The notes: generated from the sequence alone by a model not told the origin. DNA of 64,000 nt from Cellulomonas aerilata (GCF_007991755.1 NZ_BJYY01000001.1:62001-126000), one strand, 5' to 3'; numbered from the stretch's first letter, positions 15,978 through 24,944 are shown. Program-made: numbers and translations.

Positions 15978-17591
15978 TCAGTACCGGAAGGACCCGACCA
16001 GCACCTTCAGGTCGGACGACATGCGCGCCAGCTCGTCGACCGCGCGCTGCGACTCGCCCGCACCCTGCGTCGTGAGGGCCGCGGCGTCGGCGACGCCGGA
16101 GATGTTGACCGCGATCTCGCCGGAGCCGGACGCGGCCTCGCTGACGTTGCGGGTCATCTCGTTGGTGGTCGCGGTCTGCTCCTCGACGGCCGCGGCGATG
16201 GTCGCCTGGAAGTCGTTGATCGACGCGACGATGCTGGAGATGTTGCCGATCGCCTCGACCGCGCCGGTGGTGTCGGCCTGGATGGCCTGCACCCGGCGGG
16301 CGATGTCCTCGGTGGCCCGGGCGGTCTCCTGCGCGAGCTCCTTGACCTCCCCCGCGACGACGGCGAAGCCCTTGCCGGCCTCCCCCGCGCGGGCGGCCTC
16401 GATGGTCGCGTTCAGCGCCAGCAGGTTCGTCTGCTCCGCGATGGACGTGATCGCCTTGACGACCGTGCCGATCTCGCGGCTGGACTCGCCCAGGCGGCTG
16501 ACCGTCGTGGTGGTCTCCTCGGCCGCGGACACGGCCTGGGCGGCGATGCGGGACGCCTCGCTGGCGTTGTGCGCGATCTCGCGGATCGACGCGCCCATCT
16601 CCTCGGTGCCGGCGGCGACCGTCTGGGTGTTGCGGGACACCTGCTCGGCGGCCGCGGAGACGACCCCGGCCTGCGCTGCCGTCTCCTCGGCACCCGACGC
16701 GATCTGCACCGACGTGGCGGCCAGCTCGGTCGCGGCACCCGCGAGCGAGTCGGAGGACGCGTCGATGGTGGACACCATGCTGCGCAGCGTGCTGAGGGCG
16801 TTGTCCAGGGCGACCCCCATCGTGCCGACCTCGTCACGGCTGGTGAGCCCGGCCGCGACCGTGAGGTCGCCGTTCTCGAGAGCCGTCACGCTGGCCCGCA
16901 CCCGGTCGAGGCCGCGGACGATGGTCCGGGCCACGACGAGGCCGATCGCGAGGGCGACGGACAGGCCCACCACGAGCAGGACGATCGACGTCGTGCGGCT
17001 CTGCGCGTACTGCGCCTCGGACTCCTCGATGAGCTCGCGCGCCGTCTCCTTCTCGTTCTCCACGAGCGCCGTCAGGGCGTCCGACATGGTGGTGATCGCG
17101 TCGGCGGCCGCGCCGTCCCGGGCGGCCTCCCACGTGGCGATGTCGTTGGCGCGGCCCGCGGGCAGCAGCTCGTCGTGCAGGACGACGAGGTAGGCGTCCA
17201 AGCCCCTCTGGAAGTCGGCCAGCGCGGCGCGGTCCTCGGCGCCGGTGAGCATGGGCAGGTACGAGTCGACGGCCGCCGGCAGGCTCTCCTCGAGCTCGGC
17301 GATCTGGGTCTCGAACTTCGTCATCTCGGCGTCCTGCGTCGAGATCGCCTGGTTGGCGGCGCTCAGCCGCAGCGACAGCGTGTCGCGGCGCAGGCCGGCG
17401 GCCTTCTCCAGCCCGAGCACCTTGTCGTCGTACATCAGGTTGGTGCTGGCGTTCGACGCGCTCAGAGACGAGAGGCCGACGAGCCCCACGGTGGCGGCGA
17501 CGACGGCGGCGACCAGGACGGCCGCGACGATCTTGGTCCGCACGCTCAGGTCGGCCAGCCGGGAGCGCCGCGGCGGCGTGGTGGTGGTCAT
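15978..17591 (-). CDS. Methyl-accepting chemotaxis protein
   Basis: This is a transmembrane chemoreceptor of 537 residues. Order of parts: a short cytosolic N-terminus, TM1 at about 22-45 (KIVAAVLVAAVVAATVGLVG), a periplasm-facing four-helix-bundle sensor at about 46-185, TM2 at about 190-210, a HAMP domain, then a long coiled-coil signalling domain. The tip carries the hallmark sequences ITSIAEQTNLLALNATIEAA and GEAGKGFAVVAGEVKELAQE that contact CheA/CheW. The ATG at 17591 (MTTTTPPRRSRLADL) is chosen; the open frame upstream is only tRNA sequence. The ligand is unknown. No other chemotaxis gene is nearby, so it must work with a distant cluster, which implies a motile organism. Confidence 0.94.
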   Translation of the reverse strand: MTTTTPPRRSRLADLSVRTKIVAAVLVAAVVAATVGLVGLSSLSASNASTNLMYDDKVLGLEKAAGLRRDTLSLRLSAANQAISTQDAEMTKFETQIAELEESLPAAVDSYLPMLTGAEDRAALADFQRGLDAYLVVLHDELLPAGRANDIATWEAARDGAAADAITTMSDALTALVENEKETARELIEESEAQYAQSRTTSIVLLVVGLSVALAIGLVVARTIVRGLDRVRASVTALENGDLTVAAGLTSRDEVGTMGVALDNALSTLRSMVSTIDASSDSLAGAATELAATSVQIASGAEETAAQAGVVSAAAEQVSRNTQTVAAGTEEMGASIREIAHNASEASRIAAQAVSAAEETTTTVSRLGESSREIGTVVKAITSIAEQTNLLALNATIEAARAGEAGKGFAVVAGEVKELAQETARATEDIARRVQAIQADTTGAVEAIGNISSIVASINDFQATIAAAVEEQTATTNEMTRNVSEAASGSGEIAVNISGVADAAALTTQGAGESQRAVDELARMSSDLKVLVGSFRY

Positions 17592-17611
17592 GTGTGGGGT
17601 CTCCGGAGGTG

Positions 17612-17641
17612 GATCAGGGGGTCGGTGTCGACCCCCTGATC
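17612..17641 (-). terminator. Terminator of tRNA-Ser(UGA)
   Basis: A perfect 13-bp inverted repeat (GATCAGGGGGTCG / CGACCCCCTGATC) with a 4-base loop starts 26 bases past the tRNA 3' end on the minus strand. There is no T-tract. It also separates the tRNA transcript from the chemoreceptor gene 20 bases further on. Confidence 0.65.
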
Positions 17642-17667
17642 GGCCGGGACGCGCCGGAGTGAAGGAG

Positions 17668-17759
17668 CGGAGGGCGTGGGATTCGAACCCACGAGGACGG
17701 GGTTGTCCCGCCCCAACGGTTTTCAAGACCGTCTCTTTCGGCCGCTCAGACAGCCCTCC
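17668..17759 (-). tRNA. tRNA-Ser (anticodon UGA)
   Basis: This is a 92-nt class II tRNA on the minus strand. The acceptor GGAGGGC pairs with GCCCTCC, the discriminator is G, the anticodon arm is ACGGT-CTTGAAA-ACCGT (UGA), and there is a long variable arm and a GTGGG-TTCGAAT-CCCAC T arm. Confidence 0.96.
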
Positions 17760-17848
17760 CGTGCGGGGACATCATGCCAGCACCGACCGCCGGTCCCGGG
17801 CCCACCGCCGATGCACGGACCTCGCGGGCCGGGCCTAGGGTCGTGGCC

Positions 17849-18826
17849 GTGCGAGCCGTCACCGTCCCGACCCCGGGGGGCCCCGAGGCCCTCGTCCCCA
17901 CGACCGTGCCGGACCCGGTGCCCGGCCCCGGGCAGGTCCTGGTGTCCGTCGCCGCGGCGGGCGTCAACCGGGCCGACCTGCTGCAGCGGGCGGGGCACTA
18001 CCCCTCACCGCCCGGGGCGCCGGACTGGCCGGGGCTGGAGGTGTCCGGCACGGTCGCCGCCGTGAGCCCGGACGTGGACGTCTGGGACGTCGGCGACGAG
18101 GTGTGCGCGCTGCTGGGCGGGGGTGGCTACGCGGAGCGTGTGGTCGTCGACGCCGCGCACGTGCTCCCGGTCCCGGACGGCGTCGGGCTCGTCGACGCCG
18201 CGGCGCTGCCGGAGGCGGTGTGCACCGCCTGGTCCAACCTGGTCGACGTCGGCCGGCTGCGCGCCGGTGAGCAGGTGCTCGTCCACGGCGGGTCGGGCGG
18301 CGTGGGGTCCGTCGCGATCCAGATCGGCGCGGCCCTCGGGGCGCGCGTGCTGACCACGGCCGGCGGTCCGGAACGCGCGGAGCGGTGCCGGACGCTCGGT
18401 GCCGCCGTGGCGATCGACCACCGCACCGAGGACCTCGCCGAGGCCGTGACCCGGGCCACCGACGGACGGGGCGTCGACGTCGTCCTGGACGTGCTGGGCG
18501 CCGGGGGCCTGGCGGCGAACCTCGCGTCGCTCGCGACCGGGGGCCGGCTCGTGGTGATCGGCACCCAGCGTGGACGCCGCGCCGAGATCGACCTGGGGCT
18601 CCTGATGAGCCGCCGCGCAGCGGTGCTCGGCACCACGCTGCGGGCGCGTCCGGGCGAGCAGAAGGCGGCCCTGGTGGCCGCCGTCCGCGAGCACGTCTGG
18701 CCGATGGTGGCCGACGGGCGCGTCCAGCCCGTCGTGCACGCGCGGGTCCCGCTGGACGACGCCGCCCGCGCGCACCGCATGCTCGACGCCGGTGAGGTGT
18801 TCGGCAAGCTCCTGCTCGTCCCCTGA
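17849..18826 (+). CDS. NAD(P)H-dependent quinone oxidoreductase, zinc-free MDR family (PIG3-like)
   Basis: This is a medium-chain dehydrogenase/reductase of 325 residues without structural zinc cysteines. The N-terminal GroES-like domain has GVNRADLLQRAGHYP and GLEVSGTV. The cofactor domain has VLVHGGSGGVGSVAIQIG, the NADPH-binding loop. It probably reduces quinones or alpha,beta-unsaturated carbonyls. GTG 17849 (MRAVTVPTPGGPEALV) gives the usual family start; an open extension to 17774 has no homology-like content. It is followed at 50 bases by bpa on the same strand, perhaps in one transcript. Confidence 0.9.
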   Translation: MRAVTVPTPGGPEALVPTTVPDPVPGPGQVLVSVAAAGVNRADLLQRAGHYPSPPGAPDWPGLEVSGTVAAVSPDVDVWDVGDEVCALLGGGGYAERVVVDAAHVLPVPDGVGLVDAAALPEAVCTAWSNLVDVGRLRAGEQVLVHGGSGGVGSVAIQIGAALGARVLTTAGGPERAERCRTLGAAVAIDHRTEDLAEAVTRATDGRGVDVVLDVLGAGGLAANLASLATGGRLVVIGTQRGRRAEIDLGLLMSRRAAVLGTTLRARPGEQKAALVAAVREHVWPMVADGRVQPVVHARVPLDDAARAHRMLDAGEVFGKLLLVP

Positions 18827-18876
18827 CGCCGCCCCGCGCCGCTGCGGCCCGGCGGCATCCGGGTGACCATGGGGCC

Positions 18877-19506
18877 ATGACCCACGACCCGCAGGCCCCC
18901 CACCCGTCGCTCGCCGCCGGGCCCTCGGACCTGCCTCCGCACGTGCCGTCCGACGCGCCCGCCGGCGGCGGCGCGGCACCCCGGATCGTCGTCGTGGGTG
19001 CGGACGGCCGCCCCGCGGACGCGCCGTCCGCGGAGCCCGCCGCCGCCGGGCTCGAGCCGGGACTGCTCGTGGACCAGCCGACCAAGGTGATGCGGATCGG
19101 GACGATGGTCAAGCAGCTGCTCGAGGAGGTCCGCAGCGCCCCGCTCGACGAGGCGGCGCGGACGCGCCTGGCGGAGATCCACGCCCGATCCGTCCGCGAG
19201 CTCGAGGACGGCCTGTCCCCCGAGCTCGTCGAGGAGCTGCGCCGCATCACCCTCCCGCTCGATGACAGCGCGCCACCGTCGGACGCGGAGCTGCGGGTCG
19301 CGCACGCCCAGCTGGTCGGGTGGCTGGAGGGCCTGTTCCACGGGATCCAGACGGCCATGGTCGCCCAGCGGATGGCGTCCCAGGCGCAGCTCGCCCAGCT
19401 GCGTCATGCGCTGCCGCCCGGTCCCGGCGGCGGGGCCCCGGCCGGACCGGGGGCCTCGGGCGTAGCCGAGCCGGACGGCCGGCAGGCGCCCGGCCAGTAC
19501 CTCTGA
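18877..19506 (+). CDS. bpa: Bacterial proteasome activator (Bpa/PafE)
   Basis: Bpa is an ATP-independent dodecameric ring that opens the actinobacterial 20S proteasome to unfolded proteins. This 209-residue protein has a disordered N-terminus, then the conserved helical core at about residues 63-170 (KVMRIGTMVKQLLEEVRSAP, RSVRELEDGLSPEL, QLVGWLEGLFHGIQTA). It ends in the docking tail GQYL, the motif that inserts into the proteasome alpha-ring. The match to mycobacterial Bpa is strong across the core. The exact GQYL tail implies that a 20S proteasome (prcBA) exists elsewhere in this genome. It is convergent with the DMT exporter gene. Confidence 0.95.
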   Translation: MTHDPQAPHPSLAAGPSDLPPHVPSDAPAGGGAAPRIVVVGADGRPADAPSAEPAAAGLEPGLLVDQPTKVMRIGTMVKQLLEEVRSAPLDEAARTRLAEIHARSVRELEDGLSPELVEELRRITLPLDDSAPPSDAELRVAHAQLVGWLEGLFHGIQTAMVAQRMASQAQLAQLRHALPPGPGGGAPAGPGASGVAEPDGRQAPGQYL

Positions 19507-19562
19507 GTCGGGCGCACGCCGGACCCGGTCCCGCCACGGGCGGACCTGCGCAGCGGTGCTGC

Positions 19563-20447
19563 CTACGGCACGGGCGCCGCGGCCACCGCCGGCGCGGGCC
19601 GCCCGGACGTCAGCGCGATCGCACCCGACACCGCCAGCAGCCCGACGACGTCCAGCGGGTGGGGCCACTGGCGCAGCACGAGCGCGCCCACCAGCGCCGC
19701 CGTCGCCGGCAGCAGGGCGAGGAGCACCGCGAACGCCGCCGGACCGACCCGGCGCAGGACGACCTGGTCGATGGCGTACGGCACCGCGGACGACAGCACC
19801 CCGACGCCGAGCACCGCCAGCGCGAGACCGCCGTCGGACAGCACGGGCCCCGCGTCCGCGGCGAGGAACGGCGCGAAGACGACCGCGCCCGCGGCCATCG
19901 CCAGGGACAGCGACGTGACCCCCGAGCCGCCGATGGCGACGCGCCGGCCGAGCAGGATGTAGCCGGCCCAGCACACCGCCGACAGCAGGATCGCGACCAG
20001 CCCGACGACGACGTCGGCCCCCCCGCCACCGCTGACGGTGACCCCGGCGAGCAGCGCGACACCGGCCGCCGCCAGCACGATGCCGACCCGCTCGCGCCAC
20101 CCCCGGCCGGCGACCGCCGCCACGCCGATGGGCCCGAGGAACTCGATCGCGACCGCGGTGCCCAGCGGCAGGTGGTCGATGGCGACGTAGAAGGCGACGT
20201 TCATCGCCGCCAGGACGGAGCCGAAGGCCGCCACGACCGCGAGGTCCCGGCGGGTCCAGCGCAACCGCCACGGCCGGCGCCAGGCGACCAGCACGAGCGC
20301 GGCGACCACCAGGCGCAGCCACGCGACCGTGGGGGCCGCCAGCACGCTGAACAGGCCGACGGCGATGGCGGCGCCCACGTACTGCGTGAGCCCGGACGCC
20401 ACGAACAGCGCGGGTGCGGGCACCCGCGAGAGCCGTCCGTCCTCCAC
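19563..20447 (-). CDS. EamA-family (DMT) transporter, RhtA-like exporter
   Basis: This 294-residue membrane protein has about ten hydrophobic segments arranged as two EamA repeats (each about five helices). Conserved pieces include LPLGTAVAIEFLGPIGVA and VLLALLPATAALVGALVLRQ, typical of RhtA-like threonine/homoserine exporters. It starts with GTG on the minus strand. The substrate is not determined. It is the only gene in its transcript. Confidence 0.85.
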   Translation of the reverse strand: MEDGRLSRVPAPALFVASGLTQYVGAAIAVGLFSVLAAPTVAWLRLVVAALVLVAWRRPWRLRWTRRDLAVVAAFGSVLAAMNVAFYVAIDHLPLGTAVAIEFLGPIGVAAVAGRGWRERVGIVLAAAGVALLAGVTVSGGGGADVVVGLVAILLSAVCWAGYILLGRRVAIGGSGVTSLSLAMAAGAVVFAPFLAADAGPVLSDGGLALAVLGVGVLSSAVPYAIDQVVLRRVGPAAFAVLLALLPATAALVGALVLRQWPHPLDVVGLLAVSGAIALTSGRPAPAVAAAPVP

Positions 20448-20679
20448 CGCTGCCCCTGTCCCGCACTGCGCTGCGGCCGGGCGTCGCCCCGGCCGCGGGG
20501 GCCGGTCGGGCCCCGACGCGGACGCTAGCCCACCCGTGCCCGACCGTGCCCGCCGCGCTCACCCGCGCCCACCCGTGCCCGCCGCCGGCGACCCGGTGAA
20601 CCGCGAGCCGGGTCGGCGCGTGGAGAGGAGAGAGCACCGGGCGACGTCGATCCGATCGCGTGAAGAGGACGTGAGAGCC

Positions 20680-21162
20680 ATGGACTCCACCACCGTCTCG
20701 TCGCTGCTGCGCGGCCTGACGGCCGCGGGCGTGCTGCTGTCGGCCTCGGTGCACCTGCAGCTGTGGGCGCAGGGGGTCCGGGTCGTCCCGGTGATCGGGG
20801 AGGCGTTCATCCTCAACGCGGTCGGTGGGCTGGTGCTGGCCCTGCTCGTGCTCACGTGGCGCAACCCGTTGCCGCTGCTCGGGGCGATCGGCTTCGGGCT
20901 GTCGACGCTCGCGGCGTTCGGGCTGTCGGTCACTGTGGGCCTCTTCGGGTTCCTCGAGCAGGCGGCCGGCGTCCCCCAGCTGCTGGCGGCCGCCTCGGAG
21001 GTCGCCGCGGTGGTCTTCGCGGCCGCAGCGCTCGTCGTCGAGCACCGTCACCCGCTGCCGCGCACGCCGTCGCGGCGGGAGGCGCACGGCGTCCTGAACA
21101 CCTCTCCCGTGCACCGTGCGGCCGCCGCGGCGCCGGTGCACGACGACGCCCGGCGCAGCTGA
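20680..21162 (+). CDS. Small integral membrane protein of unknown function
   Basis: This 160-residue protein has four predicted transmembrane helices (about residues 10-30, 40-60, 66-90 and 98-120) and a hydrophilic C-terminal tail rich in Arg and His. An ATG at 20680 with an AGAGGA site upstream is preferred to longer in-frame starts. Similar small four-helix proteins of unknown role are common in actinobacteria. It has no informative neighbours: the upstream gene is divergent and the downstream gene convergent. Confidence 0.75.
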   Translation: MDSTTVSSLLRGLTAAGVLLSASVHLQLWAQGVRVVPVIGEAFILNAVGGLVLALLVLTWRNPLPLLGAIGFGLSTLAAFGLSVTVGLFGFLEQAAGVPQLLAAASEVAAVVFAAAALVVEHRHPLPRTPSRREAHGVLNTSPVHRAAAAAPVHDDARRS

Positions 21163-21174
21163 GCCGACCGGCGG

Positions 21175-21222
21175 CGCCGGACGGGGGCGACGCCGGACGG
21201 GGGCGACGCCGGACGGGGGCGG
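21175..21222. repeat. Three 16-bp tandem repeats after a membrane-protein gene
   Basis: Three head-to-tail copies of CGCCGGACGGGGGCGA (the third ends in G) follow the stop codon at 21162 by 12 bases. No function is visible. The inverted-repeat terminator lies 37 bases further on. Confidence 0.7.
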
Positions 21223-21258
21223 CGCCGGCGACCTCGCGCCCCGTCCGCACCCGGACGC

Positions 21259-21300
21259 ACGTCCGGGCGCCGAGGTCGGTGGACCTCGACGCCCGGACGT
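21259..21300. terminator. Bidirectional terminator hairpin between convergent genes
   Basis: The arms ACGTCCGGGCG-CCGAGGTC and GACCTCG-CGCCCGGACGT form a stem of about 18 bp with one bulged base and a GGTG loop. It sits between the plus-strand membrane gene and the minus-strand sugar permease. Confidence 0.7.
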
Positions 21301-21328
21301 GCGGACCTGCGGGTGGGACGCGGTGCGC

Positions 21329-22282
21329 TCAGCCCTTGACGGACCCGGCCAGCAGACCGCGGACGAAGTAGCGCTGCAGGGACAGGAACACGATGACCGG
21401 CACGATCATCGCGACGAAGGCGCCCGAGGACAGCAGGTGCCACGTCTCGCCACGGTCACCGGCGAGGCCGGCGAGGCGGACGGTCAGCGGTGCGACCTGC
21501 TGCTGGGAGCCGAACACGAGCGAGACGAGCAGGTCGTTCCAGACCCAGAGGAACTGGAAGATCGCGAACGCCGCGACCGCGGGCACCAGCAGCGGCATGA
21601 GGACCCGGAAGAAGATCTGCACGTGACCTGCGCCGTCGACGCGGGCCGCCTCCACCAGGGACGGCGGGATGTCCTTCATGAAGTTGTGCAGCAGGAAGAT
21701 CGCCAGCGGCAGGGCGAAGATCGAGTGCGAGAGCCACACCGCCCAGAACGACCCGGCCAGGTCCCACCGCACGTACTGGGTGAGCAGCGGGATCATCGTG
21801 ATCTGGATCGGCACGATCTGGAGCGCGAACACCGCGACGAAGAGGATGTTGCGGCCCTTGAAGTCGATCCACGCGAACGCGTAGGCCGCGAGCAGCGCGA
21901 TGCTGATCGGGATGATGACCGCGGGGATCGTCACGACGACGGAGTTCAGCACGTACTGCGCCAGGCTCGTCTCGCTCCCGAACAGCACCTCCCGGTAGTT
22001 CTCGAGCGTCACCCGGGGGGCGGCGAAGAAGTTCCACCAGCCGTTGGCCCGGATGTCCTGGACGGGCCGGAACGAGGTGACGAAGAGACCGAGCGTCGGG
22101 ACCGTCCAGGCGATCGCGATGAGGATCGCCAGCCCGGAGGCCCACGGCGAGCTGAGCTTGTTCCTCGCCCGCTCGGCGCGCGCCTCGACGGCCCGTCCGC
22201 GTCCGGGCGGCCGCCCGCCGGTGACCTCGCCGGGGTCGGTCGGCGTCGCGAACGCCTGCGGGGGTGCCGGGTTCGTGGTCAT
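21329..22282 (-). CDS. Sugar ABC transporter permease, MalG/AglG-like
   Basis: This 317-residue inner-membrane permease of the carbohydrate uptake-1 class has six transmembrane helices. The cytoplasmic coupling loop is EAARVDGAGHVQIFFRVLMP (the EAA motif that docks the ATPase). The N-terminal extension of about 45 residues is hydrophilic. It is the last gene of the operon, and its start overlaps the upstream permease stop (ATGA). No ATPase gene is in the locus, so a shared MsmK/MalK-type ATPase elsewhere is expected. Confidence 0.93.
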   Translation of the reverse strand: MTTNPAPPQAFATPTDPGEVTGGRPPGRGRAVEARAERARNKLSSPWASGLAILIAIAWTVPTLGLFVTSFRPVQDIRANGWWNFFAAPRVTLENYREVLFGSETSLAQYVLNSVVVTIPAVIIPISIALLAAYAFAWIDFKGRNILFVAVFALQIVPIQITMIPLLTQYVRWDLAGSFWAVWLSHSIFALPLAIFLLHNFMKDIPPSLVEAARVDGAGHVQIFFRVLMPLLVPAVAAFAIFQFLWVWNDLLVSLVFGSQQQVAPLTVRLAGLAGDRGETWHLLSSGAFVAMIVPVIVFLSLQRYFVRGLLAGSVKG

Positions 22283-23307
22283 CGGATCTCCTCGGACAGG
22301 CGCAGCTGACGGACGTTGTAGATGACCACCGGGATGACGATGAGGAACAGGATCACGGCCAGGGCCGCACCCATCCCGCCGTTCCCCTGCACGAAGCTCT
22401 GCGAGTAGAACTCGTTGGCGACGACCGACGTGCCGAAGTTCCCGCCGGTCATGGTGCGGACGATGTCGAAGACCTTCAGCGTCGTCATCGCGATGGTGGT
22501 GAGCACCACGACGAGCGCCGGGCGGATGCTCGGCACCGTGATGTAGCGGAACATCTGGACGCCCTTGAGGCCGTCCAGCCGCGCCGCCTCCACGATGTCG
22601 TCCGGGATCGCCTTGATGGCGGCCGACAGGATCGTCATCGCGAACCCAGCCTGGATCCAGATGAGGACCGCGATGAGGAAGACGTTGTTCCAGGGCGCGT
22701 TGACCAGGAACTGGTACGGCTCGAGCCCCAGGCCCACGAGGATCTGGTTCGCGAGACCGGTCTGCGCGCGGGCGGCGTCACGGAACTCGTAGACGAACCG
22801 CCAGATGATCGACGCGCCCACCAGCGAGATCGCCATCGGCAGGAAGATCAGCGCCTTGGCCGCCTTCTCGAATCGGGTGCGGTCCACCAGGACCGCGTAG
22901 ACCAGCCCGAAGAACGTCGCGAGCGTCGGGACCAGCAGCACCCACAGCGCGGTGTTGCGCAGCACCACCTGGAACTCCGGCTGGACGAACGCGGTGACGT
23001 AGTTGTCCAGCCCGACGAACTCCTGGCCGTTGCGGTTGAAGAACGACTGGTACGCCGTGCGCAGCGCCGGGTACACGAGCCCGAACGCCAGTGCCAGCAG
23101 GGCCGGCCCCGCGAACGCGGCCGTGACCAGCCAGTTCGGCACCCGCTTGGGGCGGTCGACCGCCAGCAGGATCGCTCCCATCACCACGACGAAGAGCACG
23201 ATCGCCACGAGCATGAGCAACAGCTTGTGGACGGGGGTCTCGGCGTCGAGCAGGAAGCCCGATATCTGCTCCCAGAAGTACTCGACCCACAGCCGGATGT
23301 TCTCCAC
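22279..23307 (-). CDS. Sugar ABC transporter permease, MalF/AglF-like
   Basis: This 342-residue permease is the partner of the MalG-like subunit. It has an unusual extra hydrophobic N-terminal helix (HKLLLMLVAIVLFVVVMGAI, about residues 27-47), as in AglF-type proteins of alpha-glucoside transporters, followed by the six-helix core and the EAA loop (EAARLDGLKGVQMFRYITVP). It starts with GTG. It is separated from the binding-protein gene by 173 bases containing a strong hairpin. Confidence 0.93.
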   Translation of the reverse strand: MENIRLWVEYFWEQISGFLLDAETPVHKLLLMLVAIVLFVVVMGAILLAVDRPKRVPNWLVTAAFAGPALLALAFGLVYPALRTAYQSFFNRNGQEFVGLDNYVTAFVQPEFQVVLRNTALWVLLVPTLATFFGLVYAVLVDRTRFEKAAKALIFLPMAISLVGASIIWRFVYEFRDAARAQTGLANQILVGLGLEPYQFLVNAPWNNVFLIAVLIWIQAGFAMTILSAAIKAIPDDIVEAARLDGLKGVQMFRYITVPSIRPALVVVLTTIAMTTLKVFDIVRTMTGGNFGTSVVANEFYSQSFVQGNGGMGAALAVILFLIVIPVVIYNVRQLRLSEEIR

Positions 23308-23425
23308 GATCTCAACCTCCCAGTCGGGTTCCCTCGCGCCGTTGCGAGCTCACCGGTCATCAGGTCGGCACCGGACCTCACCGTGCACCCTGCGGGGCGG
23401 CGGGACAAGCACCGTCAGGACCCAG

Positions 23426-23461
23426 GCAGCGGGAGTCCCCGTCCAGGGGGACCCCCGCTGC
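23426..23461 (-). promoter_or_regulatory. Intercistronic stem-loop between binding protein and permease genes
   Basis: The arms GCAGCGGGAGTCCCC and GGGGACCCCCGCTGC pair over 15 positions with one mismatch around a short loop. It starts 20 bases after the binding-protein stop on the minus strand. As in malE-malF, such a structure can stabilise the upstream mRNA or partly terminate, giving more binding protein than permease. Confidence 0.65.
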
Positions 23462-23480
23462 CGACGTGCGGTTCAGCCGG

Positions 23481-24878
23481 TCACTCGGGCCAGGAGCCCT
23501 CGATGAACGTCAGCACCTCGTCCTCCGTGGCGGACGGGTTGCTCAGCCAGTTCGTCATGCCCTCCCAGAAGGAGCCGGCGCCCACCGGACCGGGCATGAG
23601 GTCGGAGGCGTCGAACCGGAAGGTGTACTCGTCGCTCGCGAGCAGCTCGTTGGAGAGCCGGTCGATCGGCGACTGCAGCAGCTCGGGGTCGAGCCCGCTG
23701 TTGGCGGACACCCAGCCGGCGTTGGAGACCTCGGCCTTGTCGTTCGCCCACACGTCGCTCGCGAGGTAGGTGTGGAAGGCGTTGACCTCGGGACGGTCCT
23801 CGAAGGACACGACGAACTCGCCACCACCGAGCAGCGGCTTCTCCTCCGACGCGCTGGGCAGGTAGAACGCGAAGACGTCGCCGTCCTCGCCGATCTCGAC
23901 GTCCTCACGGACCTGCTGCCAGTTCACGCCGTAGAAGTTCGCGGCGCGGTGCATCCAGCACTGACCCTCGAGGATCGGGAAGCCGCCCGCGTCCCAGGCC
24001 GTGTTCGCGATGCTGGACACGTCACCCAGGCCGCCGTTGACGTAGTCCGGGTTGCGCAGGATCTCGCCGGTGGCCTCGAGCGCGCTGACGATCTGTGGGT
24101 CGTTGAACGGGATCTCGTGGGCGAACCACTGGTCGTAGACCTCGGTGCCCGCGGTCCGCAGGACGACGTCCTCGAGCCAGTCGGTCGCCGGCCAGCCGGT
24201 GGCGTCACCCGAGGCGATGCCCGCGCACCACGGCTTGGTGTCCGGGTGGTCGGCCACGATCTGGTCGGACAGCGCGATCAGGTCGTCCCAGGTCTGCGGG
24301 ATCTCGTAGCCGGCCTCCTCGAACATGGCCGGGGAGTACCAGACGAAGGACTTCGCGTTGGCGCCGAGCGGGGAGCCGTACAGCTCGCCGTTGACCGTGC
24401 CGTACTCGCGCCACTCCTCGGTGAAGAACTCGTCGACCTTCTCCGAGACCTCCTCCGACGCCGGCTGGATGGCGTCCGGGAAGTCGTTGACCAGGCGCTG
24501 GAGCAGACCCGGCTGGGGGATGTAGGCGATGTCCGGAGCGCTGCCGGACTGGATGCGGACGGCGATCTGCGCCTCGAACTCGTCGGACGCCTCGTAGCTG
24601 ATCTCCGAGCCGGTGCAGCGCTCGTACTCCTCGTAGGAGGCCTCCTGGGCCTCGGCCTCGTCACCGGTGATGGTCGTGTAGACCTCCACCTCGGTGCCGT
24701 CGAGGTCGCCCATCTCGATGAACTGCTGGTAGTCCTCGCAGCCCTCGGCGGCCTCGCCGCCGCCGGCCGCGCCCGCGCCCTCCTCCGAGCCGGGAGGGCC
24801 CGAGCACGCGGCCAGGGCGAGGGCCAGGCCGAGCCCGCTCGCGATCGCCGCGGAGCGGCGCTTCCTGTACATCGACAT
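23481..24878 (-). CDS. Sugar ABC transporter substrate-binding lipoprotein, AglE-like
   Basis: This is a 465-residue extracellular solute-binding protein of family 1 type. A signal peptide ends in the lipobox LALAACSG, so it is membrane-anchored by the cysteine. The mature part shows the family pattern with a long acidic linker after the cysteine. Start ATG 24878 follows GGAGG; upstream frame extension is not coding-like. Together with the two permeases it resembles AglEFG alpha-glucoside importers, but the actual sugar is unproven. A LacI-type operator lies 67 bases upstream. Confidence 0.93.
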   Translation of the reverse strand: MSMYRKRRSAAIASGLGLALALAACSGPPGSEEGAGAAGGGEAAEGCEDYQQFIEMGDLDGTEVEVYTTITGDEAEAQEASYEEYERCTGSEISYEASDEFEAQIAVRIQSGSAPDIAYIPQPGLLQRLVNDFPDAIQPASEEVSEKVDEFFTEEWREYGTVNGELYGSPLGANAKSFVWYSPAMFEEAGYEIPQTWDDLIALSDQIVADHPDTKPWCAGIASGDATGWPATDWLEDVVLRTAGTEVYDQWFAHEIPFNDPQIVSALEATGEILRNPDYVNGGLGDVSSIANTAWDAGGFPILEGQCWMHRAANFYGVNWQQVREDVEIGEDGDVFAFYLPSASEEKPLLGGGEFVVSFEDRPEVNAFHTYLASDVWANDKAEVSNAGWVSANSGLDPELLQSPIDRLSNELLASDEYTFRFDASDLMPGPVGAGSFWEGMTNWLSNPSATEDEVLTFIEGSWPE

Positions 24879-24944
24879 CAGGTGTCCTCCACCTCGTTGT
24901 GGTCCGGGCATGGGTCGTCCACGGGCCGCTTTACCGTCCGGCAC

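Noticed and set aside
15852-17639. Open frame of 595 codons on the plus strand
   Set aside because: It is antisense to the chemoreceptor gene, whose sequence shows full family motifs; the shadow is a low-complexity Gly/Arg/Asp sequence.
18127-21141. Open frame of 1004 codons on the minus strand
   Set aside because: It runs antisense over the oxidoreductase, bpa and membrane-protein genes and overlaps the exporter gene out of frame; composition is the Arg/Pro/Gly/Ala shadow expected in high-GC DNA and no domain is visible.
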